Assembly (NCBI RefSeq): GCF_003369915.1
Contig: NW_022881625.1
Span: 434,001-498,000, forward strand
Length of the DNA stretch: 64,000 nt
Direction of reading: 5' to 3'
Source: Drosophila miranda
Lineage: Eukaryota; Arthropoda; Insecta; Diptera; Drosophilidae
Shown here: positions 40,026 to 53,238 of the stretch, one piece after another
How positions within the stretch are numbered: the first letter of the stretch is position 1
Layout: each line of letters begins with the position of its first letter
Program-made: the position numbers and the translations under genes
The notes under the pieces: model-generated
Databases searched by the model: none
Seen by the model: only the letters and a program-made list of their open reading frames with translations
Told to the model about the DNA's origin: nothing

Positions 40026-42295
40026 AGTTGTTGTTAGTTTGTGTATTGGCGATTTGCTGTCTGTTTGTTGTTTTCCCTTACTGAAAAGTCTCTTGTGTGT
40101 GTGTGTTTGTGTTTAATGTATTTATTGGCACTTTCTGTCTCTTTACACAGTTTGGTCTCTCGTTAGGTTTGTGTTTTTATAACTTAATGTTATTTATTGG
40201 CGTTTAAAATTAATCACATTTATTGGGGAGCAGAAAGTTTGTCGAGTGGAGGGAGCGGGGGCACGGCACGGCACGGCACGGCACACGACAGACACCACAA
40301 AAAGAAAACAAAGCACAACAGCAAGACAACGGAAAAACGGCGAACACGAAAAAAACGACACGAAACGGTTCTGGCACGTCCGACGATCGCGACCTCTCGA
40401 GCGGGTGGACGAGATGAGAGTGGCGGACGAGGTTCATGGTGGTACTCTCACATGTCCGCCAACTCCCATACTCTCCCCTCAACTCGACTGGCCCGATCGC
40501 CGATCGTCATTTACCGGTGCTCTCACCCCGGTTCCACTTTCACTCACCCCAATATTGAGTGAGATGAAAGTGGTCCGAGGGCAGCAGCACCGATAAGTAG
40601 GCAATGGAGAATTGGAATAGCCGTTTGTTTTAGTGGCTGTGTGTGTTGTCGTTGTCGTTGGTTAGCGGCCAGTGTATTATGTTTGTTGCTGTGTGTAGTG
40701 GCTGCTCTGTTGTTGGGGGATGGGATAGGATGGGGGGGGGGGGGGATAAATGCCTGCTCCCGTATAACCGCCCGGATACTGTAAACTTCCGGATCTTTCG
40801 ATCCGGGCGCGTGACGCTCCGAAGAGTCGACCGCATAGCATCATATGGGCGGTTGAAATGGCTTTATTGGGGCGTTTGGCAGAGTGGCGGAGGTTGGCAG
40901 TGTTAATTTTGCTCCTGCTCAACCGCATTTGGCATTTAGTGGCATTTGAAGTGGGTAGGGGGTGGGAGGAATTGGCTGGGCATAAATTGCCGAATTTGCG
41001 ACCGATACACACTGGGCATTGATAAATGCATTTTAAATTTGAAATGGCTTTTTGGTGTGTTATCGGTCATAGTCTGGTATTTGCGTGGTATTTTTGGTAA
41101 TACCACGTGTCAAGGGGAATTATGGGAATGGCAGATAGGTTGGAAGAAAAGTAAGAAGGTAAAACTAATTAGAAAACTACGAAAAATATACAATTATCTA
41201 CAGAAAACTACATTAATTTACAAAAACTTATTCCTAATATCACAGGCAAGTACTAAAACTATGGACAAACTATCTACGGACATGCAAAAACTACAGAAAC
41301 AACAGGATTGACATCTACAACAAATACATTGATGCAGACGAGGTAAAATAAACGATAATTGACATAACATTTACAACATATAAACATATTAATTATATTT
41401 ATTTTATTTCTAACAGGAGGACAACTACAACGAAGCACCGGCCGGCATAACAAACGCAATGCGAACATTACGCGTATACCGGCGGCTCTGTTGTCCCCCG
41501 TGTTTGTTTATTGGCTGGCTGGTTGTGAGTATTGGCGTGCATCGTGGGCTGAGATGGCGAGCGGCTCTGGTCCGGCCGCCCACGTTGCATCTGTCTGTTG
41601 GTTTGGTGCAGCAGACCGAGTGGCACTGGTCCGGCCACCCGAAGATGCATTGTCCAGTGTGTTGGCATTGGCATCGAAAAGTGATGCCAACGAATCGTAT
41701 ATTGGCCGCATCCAAGTGGCTGGTCGGCCACCAGGAATCGTTGTCGATTTACTTGTTGATTGGCCGATCCGAGTGGCTGCTGGTCCGGCCACAGGATGCG
41801 TTGTGCAGAGTTGGCCTGGCCATCCTCTTGAGGAGGTGTTTGCTTTGGCGTGTGATTTTAATTTGTGTTTATTTGCAGGTACTTGTCGGCGTTTGGATGC
41901 TGTTGCTGGCGACCCTTGTCTGGTTTGTGTTGCGTGAGAGGCGTTTGCAGGTGAGTATATGTGTTATTGCAGCCTCTTCTGATCTCTTCTTCTTTTGCAG
42001 GATGCTGGCGTCCGCGGCTCACACCAGCCATCCGCCCTCACATAATTGCATGAAGAGGGTCGACAGTGGAGCGCAACAGGCGCCAGCACTGCGTCGTCGT
42101 TGGAATGGCACTGTTGTTTGGAGTGGCGTGACGTCACGGCCATGGTCAGGCGGCAGCGTATCAGAAGGGGCCTCCTTTCTTCCCTTTGGCAGGAATTGTC
42201 AGTGTTGATGGCGAGGCAGCTGCTGTGGGGCAGCTCTGTCTGGTGATTGGCAGGTAAGTGTGGATTTCATGTGTTTTGGCCGCTTTTTCGTGTTG
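40026..42295 (-). promoter_or_regulatory. Right-arm copy of the U5 leader and F2 tail
   Basis: Mirror of 32,807-35,154. All leader elements are recognisable but many single bases are missing, above all in 41,450-42,260 (for example GTATACCGGCGGCTC where other copies have CCGGCCGG), which damages the main hairpin and two GGCCGGACC motifs. Plus-strand introns equivalent to c and d are still seen near 41,880 and 41,950-42,000. Confidence 0.5.
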
Positions 42296-44313
42296 TCGTG
42301 GTGCATGTGGTGGTGGTGCAGATGGTGGGCAGTGGCAGTAGCTTTGGTGCTGCTGCTTGAGGCTACAGCGGTGCTGGTGACCGTTCTGGCTGGCCGGACG
42401 CGGACGCGGACGCCAGGCGATGGCTATTCAGGAGCAGGGTGGCCGTGCTGCCGAGCTGGGACTGCTGCCTGGGCTGGGATTGTTGCTGTTGCTGCTGGAA
42501 CTATTGCTGTTGGCGCCGCTGTTCTGTGGCTGGTTCTTATAGACGGCCATCAGCGGGTCGGAGGCGCGGCGAATGCTGTTCATTCGTGCTGCTGTCGCGG
42601 CTGCTGCCGAGTAGCTGATGTTGCTGCTGTTTCCCCCTGCACTGCGTCGCATATTGTTGCCGTTGCTGCTCCCGCTACTGCCGCCGCACCCGTTGACGGG
42701 ACTGTGGCCGTTGTGGCTGCTGGTGCTGCTGTGTCCGGGGCAGACTAGCGTCTCCTCCAGCTGAAACTTCTTGACCAGAGCCTTCACCGAGGTGGCCGAT
42801 CCATGGACTCTCCCGTGGGTGCCTTGCGGATCACTTTCGGTGTGGTGGGCGCATCGGGAAAGAGTGTCAGGGTGGCCACCACTGTGGCGAACTCGTCGAG
42901 GCCGTTGCTGCCAGCTGGATGGTGGCCTGCACCGGGGCTTCTTCACAAATGTCGCCGTGTATGTGTTCTCCTTGTCCGAGTCGGAGGCTCGACGTGTGGG
43001 TGTCACGATCTGAGTGGGCTTGGCGGACAGGCAGACCGTGTTGCTCTGTCCGTGTCAATTGCTGGTCAGCGTGTGTATGGCTGTCGTTGTCTCTGTGCTG
43101 GTGCTGGTGCTGGTGCTGCTTATGGGGCTTCCCAGGAGCTTCCCGGTGGCAATGAGTATTTTTGAGATGCTGCTACTGCTCCCATTGCTGTGGGCCCGAT
43201 GGTGGCCATTGTGCGTGGGTTTGTTGCTGCCACTGCTTGGCTTCTGTTGCTTTTGTTGATCCTGTGACTGCTGTTGCTGTTGCTGTTCCTGCTCCTCTGC
43301 CTTCTCCTCGGCCACTGGCTCCTCCACTTCCTCATCCTCAAGGTCGTCTTCTTCCTCCTCCTCTTCCTCTTCCTCTTCAGCATCGCTCTGAGCCTGCAGA
43401 TACATTTGTCTATCCATCGAGCTCTCATCCTTCAGCCAGACATGTTCCAGGCATCCAGCGGCACTCATGCGATCGTTTGGCTTAATTCGCAATGATCGGC
43501 GTATGAAATCGATGGCCACTGGCGAGACGCCACAGAATAGGTTGTCCGGAAAGGTGAGCGCACACTGCGAGATATTGAGGAAGGTCTCCTGCTTGGTGTT
43601 CCCGCCAAAGGGCGAGAAGCCGGAGAGCAAGACATAGGTGAGAACGCCCACGGACCAGATGTCCGTCAGCAGGGAGAGTGGCTCGTACTGGAGCACCTCG
43701 GGGGCCACGTAGTCGGGTGGCCGGCCATCTCGCGGACATTGATGCCCTCGCACACAACGCGCGAGATCCCAAAGTCACAGAGCTTGAATCCATCTTCTAT
43801 ACGCTCGCCGGCGAGCAAAATGTTCTGTGGCTTGAGGTCCAGGTGGGCAATGGATCGGTCGTGGAGAAACTTGAGAGCCTTCAGCACCTCTCGCATGCAG
43901 TGGCGGGCCTGGGCCTCTGTCAGGCACTCCTCGTTGTCCAGTATGGTCTGCAGCTCGCCACCAGTGGCCAGTTCCAGCAGCAGGGCTGTGTCCGAACGGG
44001 TCTCGTGCACCGCATTCAGATTGACAATGTTCTCCTCGCCCTCGCAGAGTATTAGGACGGCGATCTCGTGTTTGATCTCAATGTCGCTGCTCTGTGCGCG
44101 TCGGCGTCGCTTCAAGAACTTTGCCGCGAAATGGGAGCCCGTGTTCTTGTGAATGGCACGGCGAACGGCGGCGAATTTGCCCCTGGCAAACGGCGTCTGT
44201 TCCACCTCGTAGATCTCGTTGATGTCATGCGACACGAGCAATCCGTTAAAGCGTTCGGCATCTACATCCAAAAGGCCATCGCCTATGGGAAAGATTCCCT
44301 TTTCGGTGAACAT
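42296..44313 (-). pseudogene. Drak: Drak-like kinase, right copy, frameshifted
   Basis: ATG at 44,313. Residues 1-196 match the left copy to REMAG, including GKFAAV, AAK, HLDLKPQN and DFG. A one-base loss near 43,725 then shifts the frame. From 43,753 a second frame carries YVAPEVLQYEPLSLLTDIWS, so the 8 residues missing in the left copy are present here, and continues to 43,055, where AAT TGA replaces AAT GGA and stops it. Further single-base losses (about 42,932 and 42,803) break the C-terminal part. The 3' end is fused to F2 tail as in the left copy. Decay and assembly error cannot be told apart from this sequence. Confidence 0.75.
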
Positions 44314-44594
44314 GATCTATCGATCTGTGCCGTGTCGCCATTGACGTTTTTTTTCTGTGTTGCCCTGTTTTCTTTTGTGGTGTCTGTCGTGTGCCGTGCC
44401 GTGCCGTGCCGCCCTTCTCCACCACACCCATTACTTACCTTGACAAACTTTTGCTCCCGTCCACATCACAAACCAAAAAGAGAATAAAAGTGCCAATAAA
44501 TACATTAAACACAAACACACACACACAAGAGACTTTTCAATTAAAAAACAACAAACAGGCAGCAGATCGCCAACACACAAACCAACAGCCAGCC

Positions 44595-46637
44595 ATGACC
44601 AGAGGAATGGCCAGACGAGGGTCAACCAGAAGACACAGCGACGGCGGCAGAGCGGCCCGCAGAGGCGCCCTAGCAGCAGCAGCAGCAGCCAACAACACCA
44701 ACACCAACACCGCCAATAGCAGCAGCAGCAGCAGAGCCCTCGGCGCAGGCGCCAACACCAACGCCCAGCCAATGCAGAGCGCCGACGCCACAGCCTTCCA
44801 TCGAGTGAGTACCCAGCCATTGCCATGGCCGATATATCCACGGCCACAGCCACTCCCCCCTCGAGACCCGTCACAAAAACCGCGCCAACCACAAAGGGAA
44901 AGGCCGAAAAGACGCCGCTCTCACTGCCACTTTTCCCGCCTCTCACGCTCTTGGACGCACAAAACTGTTCAGGAGTAACGGGAGAGGGAGAAGACGGAGG
45001 AGAGCCGGCAAGCCGACGCGCAAGAGCGGAGCGCCAAAACGGCCAACGGGCAGCCACACACACACACACGACCGGATCGAACCTGTTGCGTGTCGAACCT
45101 GGTTCGAGCTCGAGCAGCGGGTCGATCCGAGCCATAGCCCAGCCTGCTCCAATGCCACAAATCCCACCAACACCAAAACGACGCCGCGCCCTCATCGACA
45201 GTGGGAGTGACGATGAGGGTGAGGGTGAGAGGAAGCAGGCTAGACGACGGGGCCGCCATCACCAGCAGCGGCAGCAAACACAAAACACAAATACAAACAC
45301 CAACACCGTCACCGCCACTCACACCAGCACCATCGCCAATACCAACACCAACACAACTACTGCCACTCCCAATACACACACCCTTGCCATTGCCAATGAC
45401 ATCCGGCACGGCGAGTTCGGGCATCAGCCTGTGGAGGACAGAGGCTTGAGGATCCTCATCCGAGGTCTTCCCATTCCACGCCCTCTGACTGGTTCCGGGA
45501 CTGTATGCAGGCCGAGGGGTACACGGTCCGGTTTAGCCGGCAGCCGCCAATACAACCTCTTCGAGGCTGAGATCGCCCCCAAACCGGACCGTGGTCAATT
45601 CGATGTGTTGAAGCTGCGACGCCTGGGTGGGAGGCCCGTCACGGTTGAGAGACTTGGAGTCTCCCGTGACCCTGCCCAGTGCCATCGATGTCAGGTGTTT
45701 GGCCACACCCGCGCATATTGTAGACGAGCTGCTGTCTGCATGAAATGCGCGGGTGGACATCAGACGACGGAGTGCAGCAAGCCAAGGGCCGTCAATCCCA
45801 AATGCGCCAACTGCCAAGGCGCCCACATCAGCGCCTACAAGGGCTGCAGCGCCTACAAGGCAGCGGCTCCTGGCCCACAGGGTCGCTGTCCAGGAGCATC
45901 GACGGCAGCAGCAGCAGCCTCAGCCACTACGGCAACAGCCACAGCAAATGCAGCAGCCAATACAGCAGCAACAGCCAGCACATCGTCTCCAGCAGCCATC
46001 ACAACGTCACCAGCAGCCACTACAACGACAGTTGCAGCAGCAGCCACCCATACAGCCACTCCACCCACAGCCGCAGCAGCAACGCCAACGCGGTCCGGGT
46101 CGGCAGCATCGGCAACAGCTACAGCATCGCAACCAACATCCCCAGCCACTGGCCGAGGGGCGCCAATACCAAAGGGTCCAGCCGATGCAGCCGATCCCAA
46201 ATCGTGCTCCGACGCCACGCCAACCCCAGCTACAGCAGCAGCCAGGCGCCCAGTGCGATGGGAGCTGTGCCCATATCCTGAAAAGATATGCCGTAAAAAT
46301 TAAAGAGCTGGAGGATAAGCTGGCAGCAATTTTGACGAAACTGACAAACCTGCTGCAGGCAAGGGACGAGAGCACGGGAGGAGTGCCGCCACTTCAGACA
46401 AAAACAGCAGCAGCAGCATCCACACAGCCATCACCACGACCAACTGCAAATACGAACCATGACGCCGCAGCCATATCGGACTCCGAATCCGATATGGACT
46501 GCGAAGCAATTGACGACGAACATGACGACGAATGGACCGACCACGATCCATTCGACGATCTGGAGGGTCTGGGCCAAGTGTGGATGGCCCAAATCGCCAG
46601 CGCAAGCGAAAGCATGCGATCGGGCGGTGCCTGTTAA
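44595..46637 (+). pseudogene. F2 Gag, right-arm copy of U4
   Basis: ATG at 44,595. It keeps the extra C (ATATPPSRPVTKT), so the N- and middle parts are joined as in left U4. Breaks: a lost base at about 44,765 (NTNAQPMQ), a deletion and shift at about 45,460-45,540 removing part of the PRE_C2HC region, and a small deletion near 45,865 in KAARQRLLAH. The three knuckles are intact. C-terminus: LEDKLAAILTKLTNLLQARD, EWTDHDPFDDLEGLG, stop at 46,637. The leader upstream (44,325-44,594) is truncated against Drak, as on the left. Confidence 0.65.
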
Positions 46638-49191
46638 TGCGCCCAATCGTTGATCCAGAGACAGCCACTGCAACAAAGGAAAAAAGACGTCAATACGGAC
46701 AACAACGAAAAACGGCCAAAACACACAAAATCCACACTTACCTGCCAATCACCAGACAGAGCTGACCAACAAGAAGCTGCCTCGCCATCAACATCAACAA
46801 TTTCCTGCCAAATGGGAGGAATATGAGGCCCCTTTCTGATGACGCTGCCACCGACCATCACAATGACGTCACGCCACTCCAATCAGACAACAGCCATTCC
46901 AACGACGACGCAGATGCTGGCGTCTGTTGCCGCTCCGCTGGGTCGCACCCGTCTCTCATGCCGCCGGACGCCAGCAAATCCTGCAAAAGAAGGTGAAACA
47001 GGAGAGAGGCTGCCGATAAACACGAATACTCACCCGCAAACGTCTCTTACGCCAACACAAATCAGACAAGGGTCGCCAGCAACAACATCCAAATCAACGA
47101 AAGGCACCTGCAAATAAACGCAAATTAAAATCAAAAAGCCAAAACAAACACCTCCTCACCTGAGTGGCCGGACCAGCAGCCATTCAAAACGCAACTACAA
47201 ATTGACGAAGAACGTGGCCGAGGAGGCCAGGCCAATTCACCTGACAGCGCATCCTGGGTGGCCGGACCAGCAGCCACTTGGATGCGGCCAATCAACAATT
47301 AAAATCGACAACGCATCCTGGTGGCCGGACCAGTTCGCCACTTGGATGCGGCCAATAACTCCGACCATTGCCATCACACACCGATGCCAATGCCAACACG
47401 ATGACAATGCAGTTGGGTGGCCGGACCAGTGCCCCTCGAGTGCAGCAGCCAACACTAACCAACAGACAGATGCAACGTGGGCGGCCGGACCAGAGCCGCT
47501 TGCCATCAAGACCATCATTGCCCACGATGCACGCCAATACTCACAACCAGCCAATAAACAACACACAGGGGGACAACAGAGCCGGCCGGTATACAGCGTA
47601 ATGTTCGCATTGCGTTTGTTATGCCGGCCGGTGCTTCGTTGTAGTTGTCCTCCTGTTAGAAATAAAATAAATATAATTAATATGTTTATATGTGTGTAAA
47701 TGTATGTCAATTATCGTTTATTTTACCTTGTCTGCATCAATGTTCTTGTTGTAGATGTCAATCCTGTTGTTTTTTGTAGTTTTTGCATGTCCGTAGATAG
47801 TTTGTCCATAGTTTTAGTTACTAGCCTGTGATATTAGGAATAAGTTTTTGTAAATTAATGTAGTTTTTCTGTAGTTAATTGTATATTATTAGTAGTTTTC
47901 TGATTAGTTTTATTACCTTTTTCCTCTTCTTCCCCACCTATCTGCCATTCCATATTTCCCCTGACATGTGGTATTACTAAAAATACCACGCAAATACCAG
48001 ACTTGACCGATAACACACCAAAAAAGCCAATACAAATTCAAATTGCATTTCTCAATGCCCAGTGTGTTATCGGTCGCAACTTCGGCAATTATGCCCAGCC
48101 AATTCCTCACCCACCCCCCACCCACTTCAAATGCCACTAAATGCCAAATGAGGCTGAGCAGGAATAAAATGAACACTGCCATCCTTCGCCACTCAGCCAA
48201 ATGCCCCAACAGTGCCAATACAACCGCCCACAAGATGCTATGCGGTCGACTCTTCGGAGCGTCTCGCGCCCGGATCGTAAGATCCGGAAGTTGAAAGTAT
48301 CCGGGCGGTTATACGGGAGCAGGCAAACTTTCCCCTTCCCATCCCATCCCATCCTTGACAACAGAGCAGCCAATTCACACAGCACAGAGAAACATTAGAC
48401 ACGGGCCATTGCCCAACAACAACACACACAGCCACTGAAACAGAAGGCCGTTCAAATCTTCCATTGCCTACTTATCGGTGCTGCTGCCCTCGGACTACTT
48501 TCATCTCACTCAATATTGGGGTGAGTGAAAGTGGAACCGGGGGTGAGAGCACCGGTAAGTGACGACCGGCGTGGGAGTGGGGGAGTTGGCGGACATGTGA
48601 GAGTTCCACCATGAACCTCGTCCGCCACTCTCATCTCGTCCACCCGCTCGAGAGGTCGCGATCGTCGGACGTATATAAATTGAACCATCGCCGCCGCCAT
48701 TAAAATAAAATAAAATCGCAAGTTTGTTTGTTCGTTGCCATCAGTGTTGCCCGTATCGTTTGTCGTTTTGACTGTTTTGTCGTTTATCGTTTATCGTGTC
48801 ATTTGTGCTCTGGTGCCAAAAAATAAAGACAGTGAAGGCCAGACGACGCCAAGCCAAGCCAGGCAGCAGCCATTTTGTGTCGCCCCCCCCCCCCCCTCAC
48901 CATTCGCCGCTGCACATGACCATTCCAAACGCGGAAAAGTGCTCCTCGCCAATCCACCACGCTCCAGCCCTTCCTTCACCCCACCCACTACTATCTCCGA
49001 CAAGCTTTAGTTCCTGTGCCACTACAAACATCACAAACATCACAAACTAAAAGAGATAACTGTGATAGACAAGAAAAAAAGAGAACTAAGGTGCCAATAA
49101 ATACATTAAATACAAACACAAACAAGAGACTTTTCAATTAAAGAACAACAAACAGGCAGCAGATCGCCAACACACAAACCAACAGCCAGCC
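46638..49191 (+). promoter_or_regulatory. U4 tail and right-arm copy of the U3 leader
   Basis: Mirror of 25,852-28,442. The GTAA-loop hairpin CCGGATC-GTAA-GATCCGG lies at about 48,269-48,286. TATATAA is at 48,672-48,678, after CGTCGGACG. The 14-bp ACCGATAACACAC stem is near 48,004-48,072. A poly-C tract lies at 48,884-48,896. Confidence 0.55.
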
Positions 49192-51603
49192 ATGACCAGA
49201 GGAATGGCCAGACGAGGGACAACCAGACGACACAGCGACGGCGGCAGAGCGGCCCGCAGAGGCGCCCTAGCAGCAGCAGCAGCAGCCAACAACACCAACA
49301 CAAACACCGCCAATAGCAGCAGCAGCAGCAGAGCCCTCGGCGCAGGCGCCAACACCAACGCCCCAGCCAATGCAGAGCGCCGACGCCACAGCCTTCCATC
49401 GAGTGAGTACCCAGCCATTGCCATGGCCGATATATCCACGGCCACAGCCACTCCCCCTCGAGACCCGTCACAAAAACCGCGCCAACCACAAAGGGAAAGG
49501 CCGAAAAGACGCCGCTCTCACTGCCACTTTTCCCGCCTCTCACGCTCTTGGACGCACAAAACTGTTCAGGAGTAACGGGAGAGGGAGAAGACGGAGGAGA
49601 GCCGGCAAGCCGACGCGCAAGAGCGGAGCGCCAAAACGGCCAACGGGCAGCCACACACACACACACGACCGGATCGAACCTGTTGCGTGTCGAACCTGGT
49701 TCGAGCTCGAGCAGCGGGTCGATCCGAGCCATAGCCCAGCCTGCTCCAATGCCACAAATCCCACCAACACCAAAACGACGCCGCGCCCTCATCGACAGTG
49801 GGAGTGACGATGAGGGTGAGGGTGAGAGGAAGCAGGCCAGACGACGGGGCCGCCATCACCAGCAGCGGCAGCAGCAGCCGCCAATTCGGAAGCCGAAGAA
49901 GAAAAGGCAGACACTGGAGGAGCTAGAGGCTATTGTCCGGGAGCAGTTGAGGCAGCACGAGCTGCGGCAGCAACAACAGAGGCAGCAGAAACGGACAACA
50001 AATACAGCCAACACCAACACAGTTGCCGCTCCTGCCACTATGCCGCAATCTGCACAGCGAACACATGCCCCTGCCCTGCCCATGCCCCTGCCACTAATAT
50101 AAAATGCCAATAGCCAGACCCACAGCCATCACCAACATCGACAAAGGCCAATACATAGAAAATCACCAGCCATTCACATAGACAATACTGACAATATCAA
50201 TACAAATAATGACGCCAACGCAATTACAATTACACATACACCTGCCAAGACCAATACCAACACCACCACCGCCATCACCATCACCATCACAAACACCCTG
50301 CCACTACCACCGACGATGACATCCGGCACGGCGAATTCGGGCATCAGCCCAGCCAGGAACGTGGCTTGAGGATCCTCATCCGAGGACTCTCCCACTCCAT
50401 GCCGCCGGATTGGATTCGCAGCAGTATGCTGAACGAGGGGTTCACGGTTCGGTTTGTAAGGGCAATCACCGATTCGATTCGATCACAGCCGCCAATTCAA
50501 TCTCTTTGAGGCTGAGATCGCCCCCAAACCGGACCGTGGCCAATGCGAGGTGTTGAAGCTGCGACGCCTGGGTGGGAGGCCCGTCACGGGTGAGAGACTT
50601 GGAGTCTCCCGTGACCCTGCCCAGTGCCATCGATGTCAGGTGTTTGGCCACACCCGCGCATATTGTAGACGCGCTGCAGTTTGCATGAAATGCGCGGGTG
50701 GACACCTGACGACGGAGTGCAGCAAGCCAAGGAACGTTGCTCCCAAGTGCGCCAACTGCCAGGGCCAGCACATCAGCGCCTACAAGGGCTGCAGCGCCTA
50801 CAAGGGCTGCAGCGCCTACAAGGCAGCCAGGCAGCGGCTCCTGGCCCACACGGTCGCTGTCCAGGAGCATCGACGGCAGCAGCAGCAGCCTCAGCCAATA
50901 CGGCAACAGCCACAGCCAATGCAGCAGCCAATACAGCAGCAACAGCCAGCACATCGTATCCAGCAGCCACCACAACGTCACCAGCAGCCACTACAGCGAC
51001 AGTTGCAGCAGCAGCCACCCACACAGCCACTCCACTCACAGCCGCAGCAGCAACGCCAACGCGGTCCGGGTCGGCAGTATCGGCAACAGCTACAGCATCG
51101 CGACCAACATCCCCAGCCACTGGCCGAGGGGCGCCAATACCAAAGGGTCCAGCCGATGCAGCCGATCCCAAATCGTGCTCCGACGCCACGCCAACCCCAG
51201 CTACAGCAGCAGCCAGGCGCCCAGTGCGATGGGAGCTGTGCCCATAATCTGAAAAGATATGCCGGTAAAATTAGAGAGCTGGAAGAAAAACTGGCAGCAA
51301 TTTCAACGAAACTGACAAACCTGCTGCAGGCAAGGGACGAGAGCACGGGAGGAGTGCCGCCACAACAGACAACAACAGCAGCATCCACACAGCCATCACC
51401 ACGACCAGCACCAAAATACGCACTTTGACGCCGCAGCCATATCGGAATCCGAACCCGATATGGACTGCGAAGCAATTAATGACGATGATGACGACGAGTG
51501 GACCGACCACGATCCATTCGACGATCTGGAGGGTCTGGGCCAAGTGTGGAGGGCCCAAATCGCCAGCGCACGCGAAAGCATGCGATCGGGCGGCGCCTAT
51601 TGA
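49192..51603 (+). pseudogene. F2 Gag, right-arm copy of U3
   Basis: ATG at 49,192. N-part to 49,575; GVTGEGEDGGEP to the QLRQHELRQQQQRQQ coil in 49,548-50,102; a short-frame region with losses around 50,095 and 50,480; then 50,550-51,428 with VSRDPAQCHRCQVFGH, the two further knuckles, a 24-bp duplication giving AYKGCSAYKGCSAYKAAR, and the coiled LEEKLAAISTKLTNLL. The acidic tail DDEWTDHDPFDDLEG ends at the TGA at 51,601-51,603, which is missing in the left copy. Confidence 0.65.
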
Positions 51604-51925
51604 TGTGCCCAATCGTCGACCCAGAGACAGCCACTGCAACAAAGGAAAGAGACGTCAATACGGACAACAACGAAAAACAGCCAAAACACACAAAAATCAC
51701 ACGTACCTGCCAATTACCAGACAGAGCTGACCATCAAGAAGCTGCCTAGCCATCAACAATGACAATTTCCTGCCAAAGGGATGGAAAAGGAGGCCTTCTT
51801 TGATGACGCTGCCGCCTGACCATGGCCGTGACGTCACGCCAATCCGAGCCAACAGCTGCCATTTCCAACGACGACACAGATGCTGTCGCCTGTTGCCGCT
51901 CCACTGGGTCACACCCGTCTCTCAT
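51604..51925 (+). other. U3 tail and head-on junction, right-arm copy
   Basis: Mirror of 23,116-23,396 with the same join: CACCCGTCTCTCATGCC followed by GGCCTGCTTCCTCTCTCCC of the opposing U2 gag. Sharing the exact breakpoint shows the U2/U3 inversion came before the duplication of the arms. Confidence 0.6.
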
Positions 51926-52573
51926 GCCTGGCCTGCTTCCTCTCTCCCTCATCCTCATCTTCGCTCCCACTGTCGATGAGGGCGCGGCGTCGTTTTGGTG
52001 TTGGTGGGATTAGTGGCATTTGTGTAGGCTGGGCTATGGCTCGGATCGACCCGCTGCTCGAGCTCGAACCAGGTTCGACTCGCAACAGGTTCGATCCGGT
52101 CGCGTGTGTGTGTGTGGCGGCCCGTTGGCCGTTTTGGCGCTCCGCTCTTGCGCGTCGGCTTGCCGGCTCTCCTCCGTCTTCTCCCTCTCCCGTTACTCCT
52201 GAACAGTTTTGTGCGTCAAGAGCGTGAGAGGCGGGAAAAGTGGCAGTGAGAGCGGCGTCTTTTCGGCCTTTCCCTTTGTGGTTGGCGCGGTTTTTGTGAT
52301 GGGGCTCGAGGGGGAGTGGCTGTGGCCGTGGCTATATCGGCCATGGCAATGGCTGGGTACTCACTCGATGGATGGCTGTGGCGTCGGCGCTGTGCATTGG
52401 CTGGGGCGTTGTGGTGGCGCCTGCGCCGAGGGCTCTGCTGCTGCTGCTGCTATTGGCGGTGTTTGTGTTGGTGTTGTTGGCTGCTGCTGCTGCTGCTAGG
52501 GCGCCTCTGCGGCCGCTCTGCCGCCGTCGCTGTGGCGTCTGGTTGACCCTCGTCTGGCCATTCCTCTGGTCAT
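51926..52573 (-). pseudogene. F2 Gag N-terminus, right-arm copy of U2
   Basis: ATG at 52,573; MTRGMARRGSTRRHSDGG followed by frame breaks (a one-base loss at about 52,512 gives GRAAAEAP). Unlike the left copy it keeps the RRARAERQNGQ segment. Same truncation point. Confidence 0.6.
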
Positions 52574-53191
52574 GGCTGGCTGCTGGTTTGTGTGTTGGCG
52601 ATCTGCTGCCTTTTTGTTGTTTTTAATTGAAAAGTCTCTTGTGTGTGTGTGTTTGTGTTTAAAGTATTTATTGGCACTTTTATTCTTTTTTGTTTTATGA
52701 TATGGACGGGAACAAAAGTTTGTCAAGGTAATTAATGGATGTGGTGGAGGAAGGGCGGCACGGCACGGCACGGCACACAACAGACACCACAAAAGAAAAA
52801 AGGGCAACACAGAAAAAGAAAACGTCAATGGCGACACGGCACAGAACAACGAAAAAAGCGACACGACACGAAACGGTTCTGGCACGTCCGACGATCGCGA
52901 CCTCTCGAGCGGGTGGACGAGATGAGAGTGGCGGACGAGGTTCATGGTGGAACTCTCACATGTCCGCCAACTCCCATACTCTCTCCTCCACACTCGAATG
53001 GCCCGATCCCCAATATTGAGTGAGATGAAAGTGGTCCGAGGGCAGCAGCACCGATAAGTAGGCAATGGAGAATTGGAATAGCCGTTTGTTTTAGTGGCTG
53101 TGTGTGTTGTCGTTGTCGTTGGTTAGCGGCCAGTGTCTTATGTTTGTGCTGTGTGTAGTGGCTGCTCTGTTGCTGGGGGATGGGATAGGAT

Positions 53192-53238
<47 letters not shown>

